From positions 1 to 64,000 of the forward strand of contig CAVRNI010000041.1 in NCBI GenBank assembly GCA_963722415.1: DNA of 64,000 nt, written 5' to 3'. Numbering within the stretch: the first letter of the stretch is position 1; each line of letters starts with the position of its first letter. Position numbers and translations under genes: made by a program. The notes under the pieces are model-generated. The model saw only the letters and a list, made by a program, of their open reading frames with translations, did no database searches and was not told the DNA's origin. This document shows positions 28,891 to 37,770 of the stretch, one piece after another. The stretch is from JALOLG01 sp963722415 (lineage in GTDB: Bacteria; Actinomycetota; Acidimicrobiia; Acidimicrobiales; Ilumatobacteraceae).

Positions 28891-28919
28891 TATTTAACAG
28901 AGTGACTACATATAGTCAA
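28891..28919 (-). promoter_or_regulatory. ArsR-operon promoter with TGACTA/TAGTCA operator
   Basis: On the minus strand TTGACT (28919-28914) and TAAATA (28896-28891) are separated by 17 bases, a near-ideal sigma-70 promoter reading into the ArsR gene. A perfect dyad, TGACTA-CATA-TAGTCA, at 28903-28918 overlaps the -35 and the spacer, where an ArsR dimer would block RNA polymerase. This AT-rich patch stands out from its surroundings. Confidence 0.7.
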
Positions 28920-29146
28920 GGATGCCCGGTGTCGCCGGGTCGTTGCCCCCAAGTGCCTGCTTGAGGCTCGTTGCTGACGCGACGGATGTCGGAGCGCTTT
29001 CGGCGGTGCGTGGCTCGACGGCCGCCGCTCGAGTTGCGCCCCGAGCGGAACGCGCTGCCGCGACCCGTCGTTGCGTGCCGGCGACAATCACGCCGACCGC
29101 GCCCACCACATCCCAACGCAGGGCAGGCGGACGGACCGCCGGCCGG

Positions 29147-31771
29147 TTACCGCACGATGACCTTCATCGCTTCGGTGTTGACGACCGAACCGTCGCCGGC
29201 GGTGATGACCACTGCGATGGTGTGCTCGCCTGGGATGAACGACTTGGTCGTCTTCACGTCGATCTGGAACTTGTTGGCCGCCGCGTCGTAGCGGACGCAG
29301 CCCTTGCTGACGCCGTCGAGCGTGACCTGGACCCGGCACACCGGAGCGAGCAGCGCGGCCGCGGCCTGATCGGAGAGCAGGGCACCCGAGGCGGTCCCGA
29401 GTTGGAACCTCACGGGGATCGTCGACCCCCGCCGGTAGTTGGTCTGCGGGATTGGTTCGAGGAACCCGCCGAAGTCGTACTGCACGACGTACGTACAGGC
29501 GACCGTCGTCATGTTGCCGGCTCGGTCTGCCCCGGAGACGTCGACCGACTTGACCCCCGGTGAGGCCAGATCGGCCGCCGCGATCGGGCTGGTCACGGTC
29601 CCGTCCACAGGCCCGGAGAGCGCGTCCGTGACCGTTGCCGAGACCGAGCCCACTGAGCTGCCCACCACCAGCGCGGGTGTCGCCGAGCAGGTGACGGTTG
29701 GCGCGGTCAGATCCACGTTGACCGTCGCCGAGGCCGAGCCGAGGTTGCCGGCAACGTCGGCGCATCCGGCGGTCAGCACGATCCCGAGTCCCTCGCCGAT
29801 CGTGGATGATGACGTCATGCAGTTGGCCGGATCGATTCCCGAGCCACCCGCTTCGTCGGCCCAGTTCCACGTCACCGTGACTGGGCTGTTGGTCCATCCG
29901 TTCGCATTCGGCGCCGGTGCTGTCGTCGGGTCGGCCACCGGTGGGATCGTGTCGGACGGGCCACCGAACTCGTATGCCCCGATGTCGAAACCAGCGAACT
30001 GCGGACGGGCGACGCCGCGTTGGTCGTCCGGCGGTGCCAGGACCGGATCGCCGGCGTCGATGGCCGGACTCGCGGCGTTGAGCGCCATCGTGGGTGTGCG
30101 TCCCGGCCAGGCGAGCGTGAGAGGCGCGAGCAGCGGATCACCGGTCTGGGTGATCCCCGGGCACGACGTGCGTGTGTCGTCGAGCGGGTGCGGCGTCACG
30201 AGATTGTTCCACCCGCTCATCGACACGCCACCCAGGACGAAGCACTCGTCGCGGCCCGTGTTGGCGGCGACGATTGTGTTGCGCAGGACAAAGGACGTCG
30301 CCTCGCCGGTCGTGGGGTTGTAGACGGTGATGCCGGCGCCGTCGCCGGTGCTCTCGTTGCCGGCAACGGTCGAGTTGACCACGGTCAGCGAACCGGCGAC
30401 GGTGAAGATCGCTCCACCGGCGTCGGCGCCGTTCTGGGCGCCCTCGCCACCGCCGACACCGCGCACGGCGGCGTTGCGCGTGAACGTGCTGTTGCTGATC
30501 GTGATGTCGGCCTGGTGGCCGAAGATCGCGCCACCCAGCCCGGCGCCACCACCACCGCCGAAGTCGGTGGCGTTGCCGGCGAACGTTCCACCATCGCCCG
30601 GCTCACCGAAGACGTCCCCGCCCGGGCCGGAGCCACCGCCACCGCCGAAACCGCCATCGCCGCCTCCGCCGCCGGGGAACGGTTCGGCGAACGCCGCTCC
30701 CGCGCCGCCGCCACCGCCGAAACCGCCGTGACCGCCGTCCCCTGTGTCCCAGCCCCCGCCGCCGCCTCCTCCGCCGTAGCCGCCGGTGCCGCCCGTGCCC
30801 GACTGGGTCAGCACACCGCCGGCCGGCGACGGATCGCGCGCGGCTCCGCCGCCGCCCCCGCCGCCGGCGCAACCGTCGTGACCGTCCTCACCAGTGAACG
30901 GGATGGGCGAATTGGCGTCGCCCCCGGCGCCGCCACACCGGAACCCACCGTCCGCGCCGCCGTCGCCGACGGTGCCTCCACCACCAGCACCGTGGTCCGC
31001 GGCGTCCCCGCCGTTGCCGCGCGACCCGCCACCACCTCCGCCACCACCACCAGGATCGCCGCCTCGCCCGCCATTGCCACCCACGCCACCGCCTCCGCCG
31101 CCGGCACCGTCGAACTGGCTGCCGGTACTGCCGTTGCCACCCGTCGCCGTGTTCCCCTCGAACGTGCTCCACTGCACGAGCAGCGAGCCGCCGTGGACGA
31201 AGATCGCCCCCCCGGCGCCCATCCCGCCGCCACCGCCGCGAGCACCGTTGCCGCCCCTGACGGCGAAGCCCTTGACGTGCACCTCGCGTAGATCGAGGTT
31301 GCCGAGCTGGCCGACCACGAAGGCGCGCATTGGCGCCGTCGATGTCCGGATCAGCACCGCGCCGCGGCCTTCGATGATCATCGGCGACGTGATCATCGGC
31401 GTCACCGACGGACCCGTGTAGTTGGCGGCGTCGGTGGTGTTGAGCACGTCCGTCACCTGCCCCATCCGGTAGACGCCAGGCATCAGTTCGATGATGTCTG
31501 CGCCGCTCCCTGCCGCGCACCCGCTGTCGATCATGACGAGGTTGAATGCGGGGTCGAGGAACGAGCTGGCGTCGTGGTTCGCCGCCAGGATCGCCTCCTG
31601 GAGCGAACAGCCAGGGATGCCGAGTCCCTGATCGGTGGTGGTGACGACGATCGACGCGGCGTGGACCGGCGACGTCACGAGCGGGCTGAGCGCCAGAACG
31701 CCTCCCGCGAGCACGCCGGCGGTCATCGCGCCGAGAGCACGTCGGAGGTCCAGGTTCGACTTCGTGATCAT
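29147..31771 (-). CDS. Large secreted glycine-rich beta-helix protein with PxKF-like C-terminus
   Basis: The 874-residue protein has a signal peptide (RRALGAMTAGVLAGGVLAL, cleavage near VHA-AS), a CSLQEAI motif near residue 56 as in CSLREAI-type proteins, and a beta-helix region with a very glycine-rich block (about residues 170-390). It then has SPAIDAGDPV and FDIGAYEF, hallmarks of the choice-of-anchor Q domain, and a C-terminal domain with RRGSTIPVRFQLG resembling PxKF domains. Cys pairs occur in the late domains. It is probably surface-associated or adhesive. Its ATG overlaps the stop of the small HTH gene (ATGA). Confidence 0.8.
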   Translation of the reverse strand: MITKSNLDLRRALGAMTAGVLAGGVLALSPLVTSPVHAASIVVTTTDQGLGIPGCSLQEAILAANHDASSFLDPAFNLVMIDSGCAAGSGADIIELMPGVYRMGQVTDVLNTTDAANYTGPSVTPMITSPMIIEGRGAVLIRTSTAPMRAFVVGQLGNLDLREVHVKGFAVRGGNGARGGGGGMGAGGAIFVHGGSLLVQWSTFEGNTATGGNGSTGSQFDGAGGGGGGVGGNGGRGGDPGGGGGGGGGSRGNGGDAADHGAGGGGTVGDGGADGGFRCGGAGGDANSPIPFTGEDGHDGCAGGGGGGGAARDPSPAGGVLTQSGTGGTGGYGGGGGGGGWDTGDGGHGGFGGGGGAGAAFAEPFPGGGGGDGGFGGGGGSGPGGDVFGEPGDGGTFAGNATDFGGGGGAGLGGAIFGHQADITISNSTFTRNAAVRGVGGGEGAQNGADAGGAIFTVAGSLTVVNSTVAGNESTGDGAGITVYNPTTGEATSFVLRNTIVAANTGRDECFVLGGVSMSGWNNLVTPHPLDDTRTSCPGITQTGDPLLAPLTLAWPGRTPTMALNAASPAIDAGDPVLAPPDDQRGVARPQFAGFDIGAYEFGGPSDTIPPVADPTTAPAPNANGWTNSPVTVTWNWADEAGGSGIDPANCMTSSSTIGEGLGIVLTAGCADVAGNLGSASATVNVDLTAPTVTCSATPALVVGSSVGSVSATVTDALSGPVDGTVTSPIAAADLASPGVKSVDVSGADRAGNMTTVACTYVVQYDFGGFLEPIPQTNYRRGSTIPVRFQLGTASGALLSDQAAAALLAPVCRVQVTLDGVSKGCVRYDAAANKFQIDVKTTKSFIPGEHTIAVVITAGDGSVVNTEAMKVIVR

Positions 31772-31974
31772 TTCCTCTGCCTTTCGTGATCAGACCGCTC
31801 CGCGGCGAGCCTTCGGTTGGCGTGTTTTCGGGTTGCGATCTCGATCAGGGTCTGGACCGCCTCGCACGTCACACCCAAGGTGACGGCGATCGCCGCGTCC
31901 GAGGCCCCGGCGTCGCGAAGTTCGATCGCCCGCCCATAGATCGGCGCGAGACCTCGATCGGCGGAGTCCTTGGC
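31768..31974 (-). CDS. Small sigma-factor-like helix-turn-helix protein
   Basis: From GTG 31974 the product is 68 residues. APIYGRAIELRDAGASDAAIAVTLGVTCEAVQTLIEIATRK is a helix-turn-helix resembling sigma region 4 and matches small actinobacterial HTH proteins. The frame is open to GTG 32013, but that start would lie inside the 20-base palindrome, so 31974 is preferred. The stop overlaps the start of the large secreted protein, so the two are translationally coupled; it may control that gene. Confidence 0.65.
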   Translation of the reverse strand, partial: AKDSADRGLAPIYGRAIELRDAGASDAAIAVTLGVTCEAVQTLIEIATRKHANRRLAAERSDHERQRK

Positions 31975-32011
31975 CACGGTGGCGATCGTGCGCCCGCCGT
32001 ACCCGACGCGC

Positions 32012-32031
32012 ACGCGTAGTGGACTACGCGT
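32012..32031. promoter_or_regulatory. Perfect 20-nt palindrome between divergent genes
   Basis: ACGCGTAGT and ACTACGCGT flank GG. It lies between the small HTH gene (start 31974, minus) and the LAL regulator (start 32061, plus), the natural place for an operator controlling both. Which protein binds is unknown. Confidence 0.55.
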
Positions 32032-32060
32032 TCTGGGCCCCCGTTGCCTACACTCGGCGG

Positions 32061-34719
32061 GTGCACGAGCGGCGGGCGGCCAGCACGGGCGTCGGGGCGT
32101 GGCCGTTCCGGGGGCGCGACGAGGAGCTGGAAGTCATCCGCGGCGCGATCGGGCCAGGCGGGGCGGGTTCGGTCGTCGTCCTCGGCCAGGCCGGTGTTGG
32201 CAAGACCCGGTTGCTGCGCGAGGTCGCCTCGAGCGCTGAACGGGCGGGGCATCCGGTGCGGTGGATCATCGGCAGTCCACTCGTGCAGCACGTCGCGCTC
32301 GGCGCGGTCACGGAGTTCCTTCCGGCTGAGACCGTCGGCGCCGAGCCCGCCGCGCTCGCCGCGTACGCCCGTGGTGCGCTGCTGCGCCGTGACGGTGACT
32401 CGACTGCGATCGTCTTCGTCGACGACGTGCATCTTCTCGACGCGGAATCGGCCGCGATCGTGCATCAATTGTGCCTGTCTCGCTCCGTTGCCGTCGTCTG
32501 TGCTGCTCGTCGACAGGTGCGGACGCCAATGCTCACGGCGCTCTGCCGGGACGAACGGACAACCGTTCTCGAGCTCCAACCGCTCGGCCCTGGCGATGTC
32601 GCGGCCGTGCTCGCTGACGTCCTGGGTGGGGCGGTGGACCCGAGCACCGCCCATTCGTTCTACGAACGGAGTTCTGGCGGGGCGCTGTTCCTCCGCGAGT
32701 TGGTCGAGGACGCTCGTCGGTCCGGTGCGCTCCGCCGCGAGCCCGTGGGCTGGACCGTGCGACGCGAATGGAGACCCGGCACGCAGCTGCTCGATCTGGT
32801 CCACGCCCGATTGCAGCGTGATGACGAGGACGAGAACCGCGCCCTCGAGATCGTCGCCGTCGGCGAGCCTGTCTCCCTCGGAGTCCTGCTCGCGCTCGCG
32901 CCGGACGCCGCAGTCGAGCGTCTGGAACACGAGCGCTTGCTCGAAGTTCGCCGTGATGGGCGTCGCTCGTTCCTGGCCTTTGCCCACCCGCTGTACGGCG
33001 AGGCGAGTCGACCTCGGCTCGGGTCCTTCGCGGCGCGCCGCCACCGGTTGCGGCTCGCAGACGCGGTACTGGCAGCAGGTGCGCGACGCCGCGGCGACCT
33101 CTTGGCGATCGCGCTCTGGCGACTCGACGGCGGTGACCTCGAACCGCAGCAGTGGCTGCTGGCCGCGCGACGTGCACTCTCGCTCCGCGATCGGGCATCC
33201 TCGCGCGCTCGCCGAGCGAGCGGTCAGCGCGCTGGGAACGACCACGGCTTGGACCGTTCTCGGCGAAGCACGGACCGTCGAGCGCCAGCTCGACGGCGCG
33301 ATGGCAGCGTTCGACATGGCCCGAGCGGCGGCGGACACGGACCATGATGTCGCGACCGTCGCCGCGGCGCGTGCCCGGTCGGCATTCTGGCTCGGCCAGG
33401 AGGTCGAAGGTGCCATCGACCACTTGTTGGTCGCCGAAGCAGCAGTTCGCGACGACGCGAGCAGGGCGGTGATCGCGGCGCAACGTGTCAGCATTCTGGT
33501 CAACTCCGGCCGCACTCGTGAGGGCGTGAAGCTCGCCGACCAGCTCGTTTCCGGCGGACTGCTCGCGCCTGCAGAGCGGCGATGGGTGCAGTCGGTCGCC
33601 GCCAACGGGCTGGCCTTCCTCGGTGAGACACGCCGCGCCCGCTCGATCGCCGAGGCGTTGATGGCCGAACCCGAGCGTCCCGGATTGGAGCTCATCTCGA
33701 CGGGTACCGCCCTGACCAACTTGATCATCGCCGACTTGCTCGGCGGGGATCTGCGTCGCGCTGACGACCTGTTGCTCGCCGCCGGGGAACTCGTGCAGGA
33801 TCCGGAGAGCGCCGGCTTCGTCGCCACTCTTCACGGGCGAGTGGCGCTGTGGCAAGGCAGGCCGCGGACGGCGCTGGGCCGCCTCGAGCGCGGACGCGAC
33901 GGACTCGCCTTGGGCATGTCGCCCTGGCGTTCGGCGTGGTGCGACGCGCTGCGTGCGGAGGCGGCGGCACTCATCGGTCTGCCGTCGCAGCCGGTGCGTC
34001 CCGTTCTCGGTCCGACGAACGAAATCTCGCATCGATTCCTCGCCCTCGACTCACTTCGCTCCGAGGCCGCCCGAATGGCGACGGGCGGTGACCTCCTGGG
34101 CGCCCGCGCCGTATTGCGGGATGCAGCGGGCCAAGCGGCCGCCCACGAGCTCCTTGCCGCTGCGCTGCTCGGGAACTACGAGCGGTTCCGGCTGCGCGAC
34201 CCCGATGCGGAGGCTGATCTTCTCGCGCTGGCCGACCACGTGGACGGATCATTTGGTGTCTTGTTCGCGGCGCACGTACGAGGCTGGCAATCCGCTGATG
34301 CCTCCGCGCTGGTCACAGTTGCCGCGCAACTGGCGGATGCTGGCATGACCCTGTACGCCGCGGAATGCGCGGCCGACGCGGTGGCTGCCGCCAGGAGCGC
34401 GGGGCAATCGACAGCTGCTCGCCGCGCCAACGCGTTGGCCCTTGAACTCGGTGGCAGATGTGAGGGCTGTTGGAGTCCGCGCCTCGGTACGGTCGCGAGC
34501 ACCACGCTGCTCACGCCGCGCGAACACGAGATCGCGTTGATGGCGGGCGGCGGCTTGTCGAACCGACATATCGCCGAACAGCTCACCGTCGGCGTGCGCA
34601 CTGTCGAAGGTCACTTGCTACGCATCTACGCGAAGGTCGGAGTCCGGAGCCGGCGAGAGCTTGCGGAACTCTTCGCCGCGGCCACCCCGCCCCCGACGCC
34701 AGTGACATCAACAACGTGA
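32061..34719 (+). CDS. LAL-type LuxR regulator (ATPase plus C-terminal HTH), frameshifted
   Basis: From GTG 32061 (VHERRAASTGVGAWPFRGRD) the protein has a Walker A VVVLGQAGVGKTRLLREV, Walker B TAIVFVDDVHLLD, and a long helical region. A one-base shift near 33195 continues TVERQLDGAMAAFDMARAA through TPR-like helices to a C-terminal LuxR helix-turn-helix: LLTPREHEIALMAGGGLSNRHIAEQLTVGVRTVEGHLLRIYAKVGVRSR. The length of about 886 residues is normal for LAL proteins. It is divergent from the HTH-secreted protein pair and may activate it. Confidence 0.82.
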
Positions 34720-34826
34720 GCGAGGCCGTGTCCGCGGTGAGACAGACGGCCCATCCGTCGCCGACGGTCATCCCGTCGTTGGTATCGGTCGGCGGATCGT
34801 CGGCATGCTCGCCGATTCCGCGGTGC

Positions 34827-35285
34827 TCAGCGGCCGGGGCGGTGCACGCGCTCCCACGGCCACTCGGCGGCCAGCCAGGCGGCGACGGCGTCGGCGAGGG
34901 GGACGTCGAGCTCGGCGTGACTGGAGCGCACCCACGACTGGGCGGTCACGTCGGCGTCTGGCGACTGCGAGGGGTAGAGGTAGACGCACCCGATCACGTC
35001 GCCCGTGACCGGGTCGAGGACGGTGAACGTGAACCCGGTGCGAGCGACGAAGTCCGCGGCGTGGCGGCGGAGGTCGTCGAGGTTCCGGTCGAGTGACATG
35101 CCCTCCGGCGGCGGCCAGTTGCCGTCGGGAAACCCCGGTGTCGAGCGGACGTGGGCGATGCTCGATGTCCACGCCGCGTGATCCGCCTCGTTGTGCTGCG
35201 GGCCGAGCGGCTCCAGCCGGAAGTGGTCGTTCTCGAGGGTCGTCGGCGGCTCGAAGTCGGTTGGGACGAACGGCGGCTCGGCCAC
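34827..35285 (-). CDS. GNAT-like acetyltransferase
   Basis: The 152-residue protein has FRLEPLGPQHNEADHAAWTSSIAHVRS, then FVARTGFTFTVLDPVTGDVIGCVYLYPS and DVPLADAVAAWLAAEWPWERV. The pattern of strand, GDVIGCVYLYP strand and C-terminal helix is that of GNAT-fold proteins, with a divergent acetyl-CoA loop. The acceptor substrate is unknown. It converges with the LAL regulator over about 107 bases. Confidence 0.65.
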   Translation of the reverse strand: MAEPPFVPTDFEPPTTLENDHFRLEPLGPQHNEADHAAWTSSIAHVRSTPGFPDGNWPPPEGMSLDRNLDDLRRHAADFVARTGFTFTVLDPVTGDVIGCVYLYPSQSPDADVTAQSWVRSSHAELDVPLADAVAAWLAAEWPWERVHRPGR

Positions 35286-35401
35286 GACCCGGACGCTAGT
35301 GGGGGACGCCCGGACGACAGCGATCCGCGCCGACGAGAGGTCTGTCCGGCCCCACTAGCGTGGCCTGCATTCGGACGTGACGACGCGGAGGGAATCACGC
35401 G

Positions 35402-35802
35402 ATGGACAAGGCACGCAAGGGAGCGTCGACCCGAAAGCCACCCGTGCCGTCGGATAGCCATGCCGAGATCGACGATTGGATGCGGCGCGTGATGCCCGAC
35501 CTGCAACCCATCGTCAAGCGACTGGACGAAATGATCCGTGAGACGCTGTCCGGGACTCAGTACGCCGTCAAGTGGAAGAAGGCGTACTACGGCTTGCCGG
35601 ACCACGGATGGATCATCGAGATGGTCGCGTACGACGTGTCCGTGAACGTCGTGTTCTTCGGAGGCGCCGACTTCGACGCTCCGCCGCCACTCGGAAACAC
35701 CGACCGATCCCGCTACATCAAGGTCAAAACGCTGGACGAGCTGGAACAATCGGATCTGCCCAAGTGGATCGAGGACGCGGTCGAGTGGCAGGCTGGACAT
35801 GA
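35402..35802 (+). CDS. DUF1801-domain protein, end frameshifted
   Basis: MDKARKGASTRKPPVPSD is followed by the DUF1801 core: LQPIVKRLDEMIRETLSGTQYAVKWKKAYYGLPDHGWIIEMVAYDVSVNVVFFGG and the C-terminal SRYIKVKTLDELEQSDLPKWIEDAVEWQ. The literal frame runs on far into the opposite-strand phosphotransferase; a one-base shift near 35795 would end it at TGA 35800-35802, the normal family length (about 133 residues). Function is unknown; the fold is that of small YdhG-like proteins. Confidence 0.75.
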
Positions 35803-35953
35803 GCCCCCACGAGCGGCAATGGCCGACATGCTGCTGACCGAACGCGCGACCTCGAGCTCTCGACGAGCGCCGATCGGCAACGGCGTCGTACACCTCCGCT
35901 ACCGCCCGCTGAGGAAGCCACGTCGGCCTCCGGGGGACGGAGCGTGCGGCCCG

Positions 35954-36859
35954 TCATCTGATGACGTCGAGCGCGGCGGCGAGGAAGGCGTCTCGTCGCG
36001 TGAGCAGGGTCGTCGGGTCCAAGTCGGTGCGTCCCTGCCCGGCGTAGATCTGCACGAACGAGCCCATCGTCGGTGGCGTGGTCAAGGCGGCGGCGACGTC
36101 CCAGTAGGCGACGTCGGCGGCGGGTCGCCCGATGGCCGATTCGTAGCCGGCGAGAACGGCGTCCGCGCCGGACAGTCCCACCACCAGCGCGGCGTCGCAG
36201 CGTTGCATGCCGAGGTCGATGCCCGGATGGCCAATTCCCGCACACTCCCAGTCGATGATGCCCGTCAGTCGATCGTCGTCCCACATGGTGTTGCCGTACC
36301 AGAAGTCGCCGTGGACGAACACCGGGCGGTGGTCAGGCATCGGGCTGCGCCGCAGTACGTCCTCGGCTTCGCAGAGCAGCGCCCTGGTCGGCTCGCACCG
36401 GCGCGCGGCGTCGAAGTCGACGGGTTCGACCGGGCGCTGTCGGACGGGAAGGTGACGCGATGTCGGGATCGGCGCGGCGTGCACCAGGGCGACCGCCTCG
36501 CCGAGTGCTCGCAGTCGAGCCGTCGACGGTTCCGTCGTCGATCGACTCGTGCCAGGGACGCGCGTCATCACGAGGGCGAACACACCGGGCGTGGCCGGCC
36601 CGCCCATCGCGACGCCGAGCAGCCGCGGGCCGGGGATCTCCGAGACTGCGATCGCCTTCAGGGCTGCCGCCTCGGTCGCCAACAGCGCAACGCTCGACTC
36701 GCTACCGACACGAACAACGACCTCGTCGATGTCCGAGCCCGAGAACCGCACCAGCCACGGCGATTCACCGCGCCGCAGTCCGGTGACCGACACCACCGAT
36801 GCCCCGCGGTGGACACAATTCGTCACCCACGTCAGCAATCCCAGGTCGGGCTGAACCAT
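35954..36859 (-). CDS. Aminoglycoside-phosphotransferase-family (APH) kinase
   Basis: The 301-residue protein has the catalytic loop VHGDFWYGNTMWDDDRLTGIIDWECAGIG (HGDxxxxN with catalytic Asp, then IDWE for Mg), and an N-lobe with EVVVRVGSES and the helix LLATEAAALKAI. The spacing is that of APH/choline-kinase-like enzymes, most of which phosphorylate small molecules other than aminoglycosides. Resistance cannot be claimed. The gene is intact. Confidence 0.85.
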   Translation of the reverse strand: MVQPDLGLLTWVTNCVHRGASVVSVTGLRRGESPWLVRFSGSDIDEVVVRVGSESSVALLATEAAALKAIAVSEIPGPRLLGVAMGGPATPGVFALVMTRVPGTSRSTTEPSTARLRALGEAVALVHAAPIPTSRHLPVRQRPVEPVDFDAARRCEPTRALLCEAEDVLRRSPMPDHRPVFVHGDFWYGNTMWDDDRLTGIIDWECAGIGHPGIDLGMQRCDAALVVGLSGADAVLAGYESAIGRPAADVAYWDVAAALTTPPTMGSFVQIYAGQGRTDLDPTTLLTRRDAFLAAALDVIR

Positions 36860-36947
36860 CGACCCACGCTAAGTGCCGTTACGCCCCTGCGGTTCGCGGC
36901 GTCGCCCAGCTCGTCCGGTTCGCCGATCCTGACGACCCTGCCATGCT

Positions 36948-37646
36948 GTGTCCGTGCTCAAGGCGTTCGGGCTCGGAGCGATCGCCCAGTCGTCGCTGCT
37001 GCTGGCCGGACTCCTGGTCTTTTGGGTCACGGTGCCGCGGCGCGTTGTCGGCATCATGGCCGGGTTCGGTGCCGGAGCGCTGCTGGCTGCCGTCTCCTTC
37101 GACCTCATCGCCGAAGCCGAGGGCCTCGATGAGTGGGAGCTGGGCCTGTGGATGCTCGTCGGGGTCGCCGTGTTCCTCGTCGGCGACCGCATCGTCGAGC
37201 GGCGCTTCGGCAGTGAGGGGACGGGCGGGGCGATGGGCATCGTCGTCGGCTCCGTCGTCGACGGCGTCCCCGAGTCGATCATCTTCGGCATCCAACTGGC
37301 GACTGGACTGCCGGTCAGCGCCAGCTTCCTCGCCGCCGTGCTGATCTCCAACATCCCCCAGGCGATCGCCCCCTCCGCCGACCTCGCCGCAGCCGGATGG
37401 GGTGCCCGCCGGCTCGGACGTCTCTGGCTCCTCGTCGTTCTCGCGTGTGGCGTGGCCGCCGCCCTGGGGTACGCGGGTGCAAACGCGAGTGGCGACATCA
37501 CCGGTGCCCGCATGGCCGCCCTCGCCGCCGGTGGGCTGCTGGCCATGATGACGAACTCGCTGATGCCGTTCGCGTACGAACGCGGCGGTGAGTTGGCCGG
37601 GTTGGCCACCGTCGTGGGCTTCTGTTTGGCGATAGGTGGGAGCTGA
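36948..37646 (+). CDS. ZIP-family-like membrane protein with altered metal motifs
   Basis: The 232-residue protein has about seven membrane helices: AIAQSSLLLAGLLVFWVTV, IMAGFGAGALLAAVSFDLI, LWMLVGVAVFLVGD, a TM4-like GIVVGSVVDGVPESIIFGIQ, a TM5-like FLAAVLISNIPQAI, and two more. In ZIP transporters TM4 and TM5 carry H-x-x-P-E-G; here they read DGVPES and SNIPQA, so several metal ligands are replaced. It may transport something else or act without a metal pair. GTG at 36948 or 36954 are both possible starts. Confidence 0.75.
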   Translation: MSVLKAFGLGAIAQSSLLLAGLLVFWVTVPRRVVGIMAGFGAGALLAAVSFDLIAEAEGLDEWELGLWMLVGVAVFLVGDRIVERRFGSEGTGGAMGIVVGSVVDGVPESIIFGIQLATGLPVSASFLAAVLISNIPQAIAPSADLAAAGWGARRLGRLWLLVVLACGVAAALGYAGANASGDITGARMAALAAGGLLAMMTNSLMPFAYERGGELAGLATVVGFCLAIGGS

Positions 37647-37770
37647 CCACGAGCTGAAATGGTTCAGTGGTTGATGAACGACGAGAGATCGCCGCCCATC
37701 ACGTGACTCGGTTGGTCACATACCGGTAGGCGCGCATAGCGTCGCCGCACTGCACGGAGAGGGGTCGAAC

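Noticed and set aside
30400..31250. Glycine-rich block as a PE_PGRS protein
   Set aside because: There is no PE domain; the flanks show a signal peptide, CSLQEAI and choice-of-anchor Q motifs instead.
35954..36859. An aminoglycoside-resistance gene
   Set aside because: Only general APH-fold motifs are present; most such actinobacterial proteins phosphorylate other molecules.
35402..37132. A 576-residue DUF1801 fusion
   Set aside because: The extra part is antisense to a clear APH kinase; a one-base shift restores the normal DUF1801 length.
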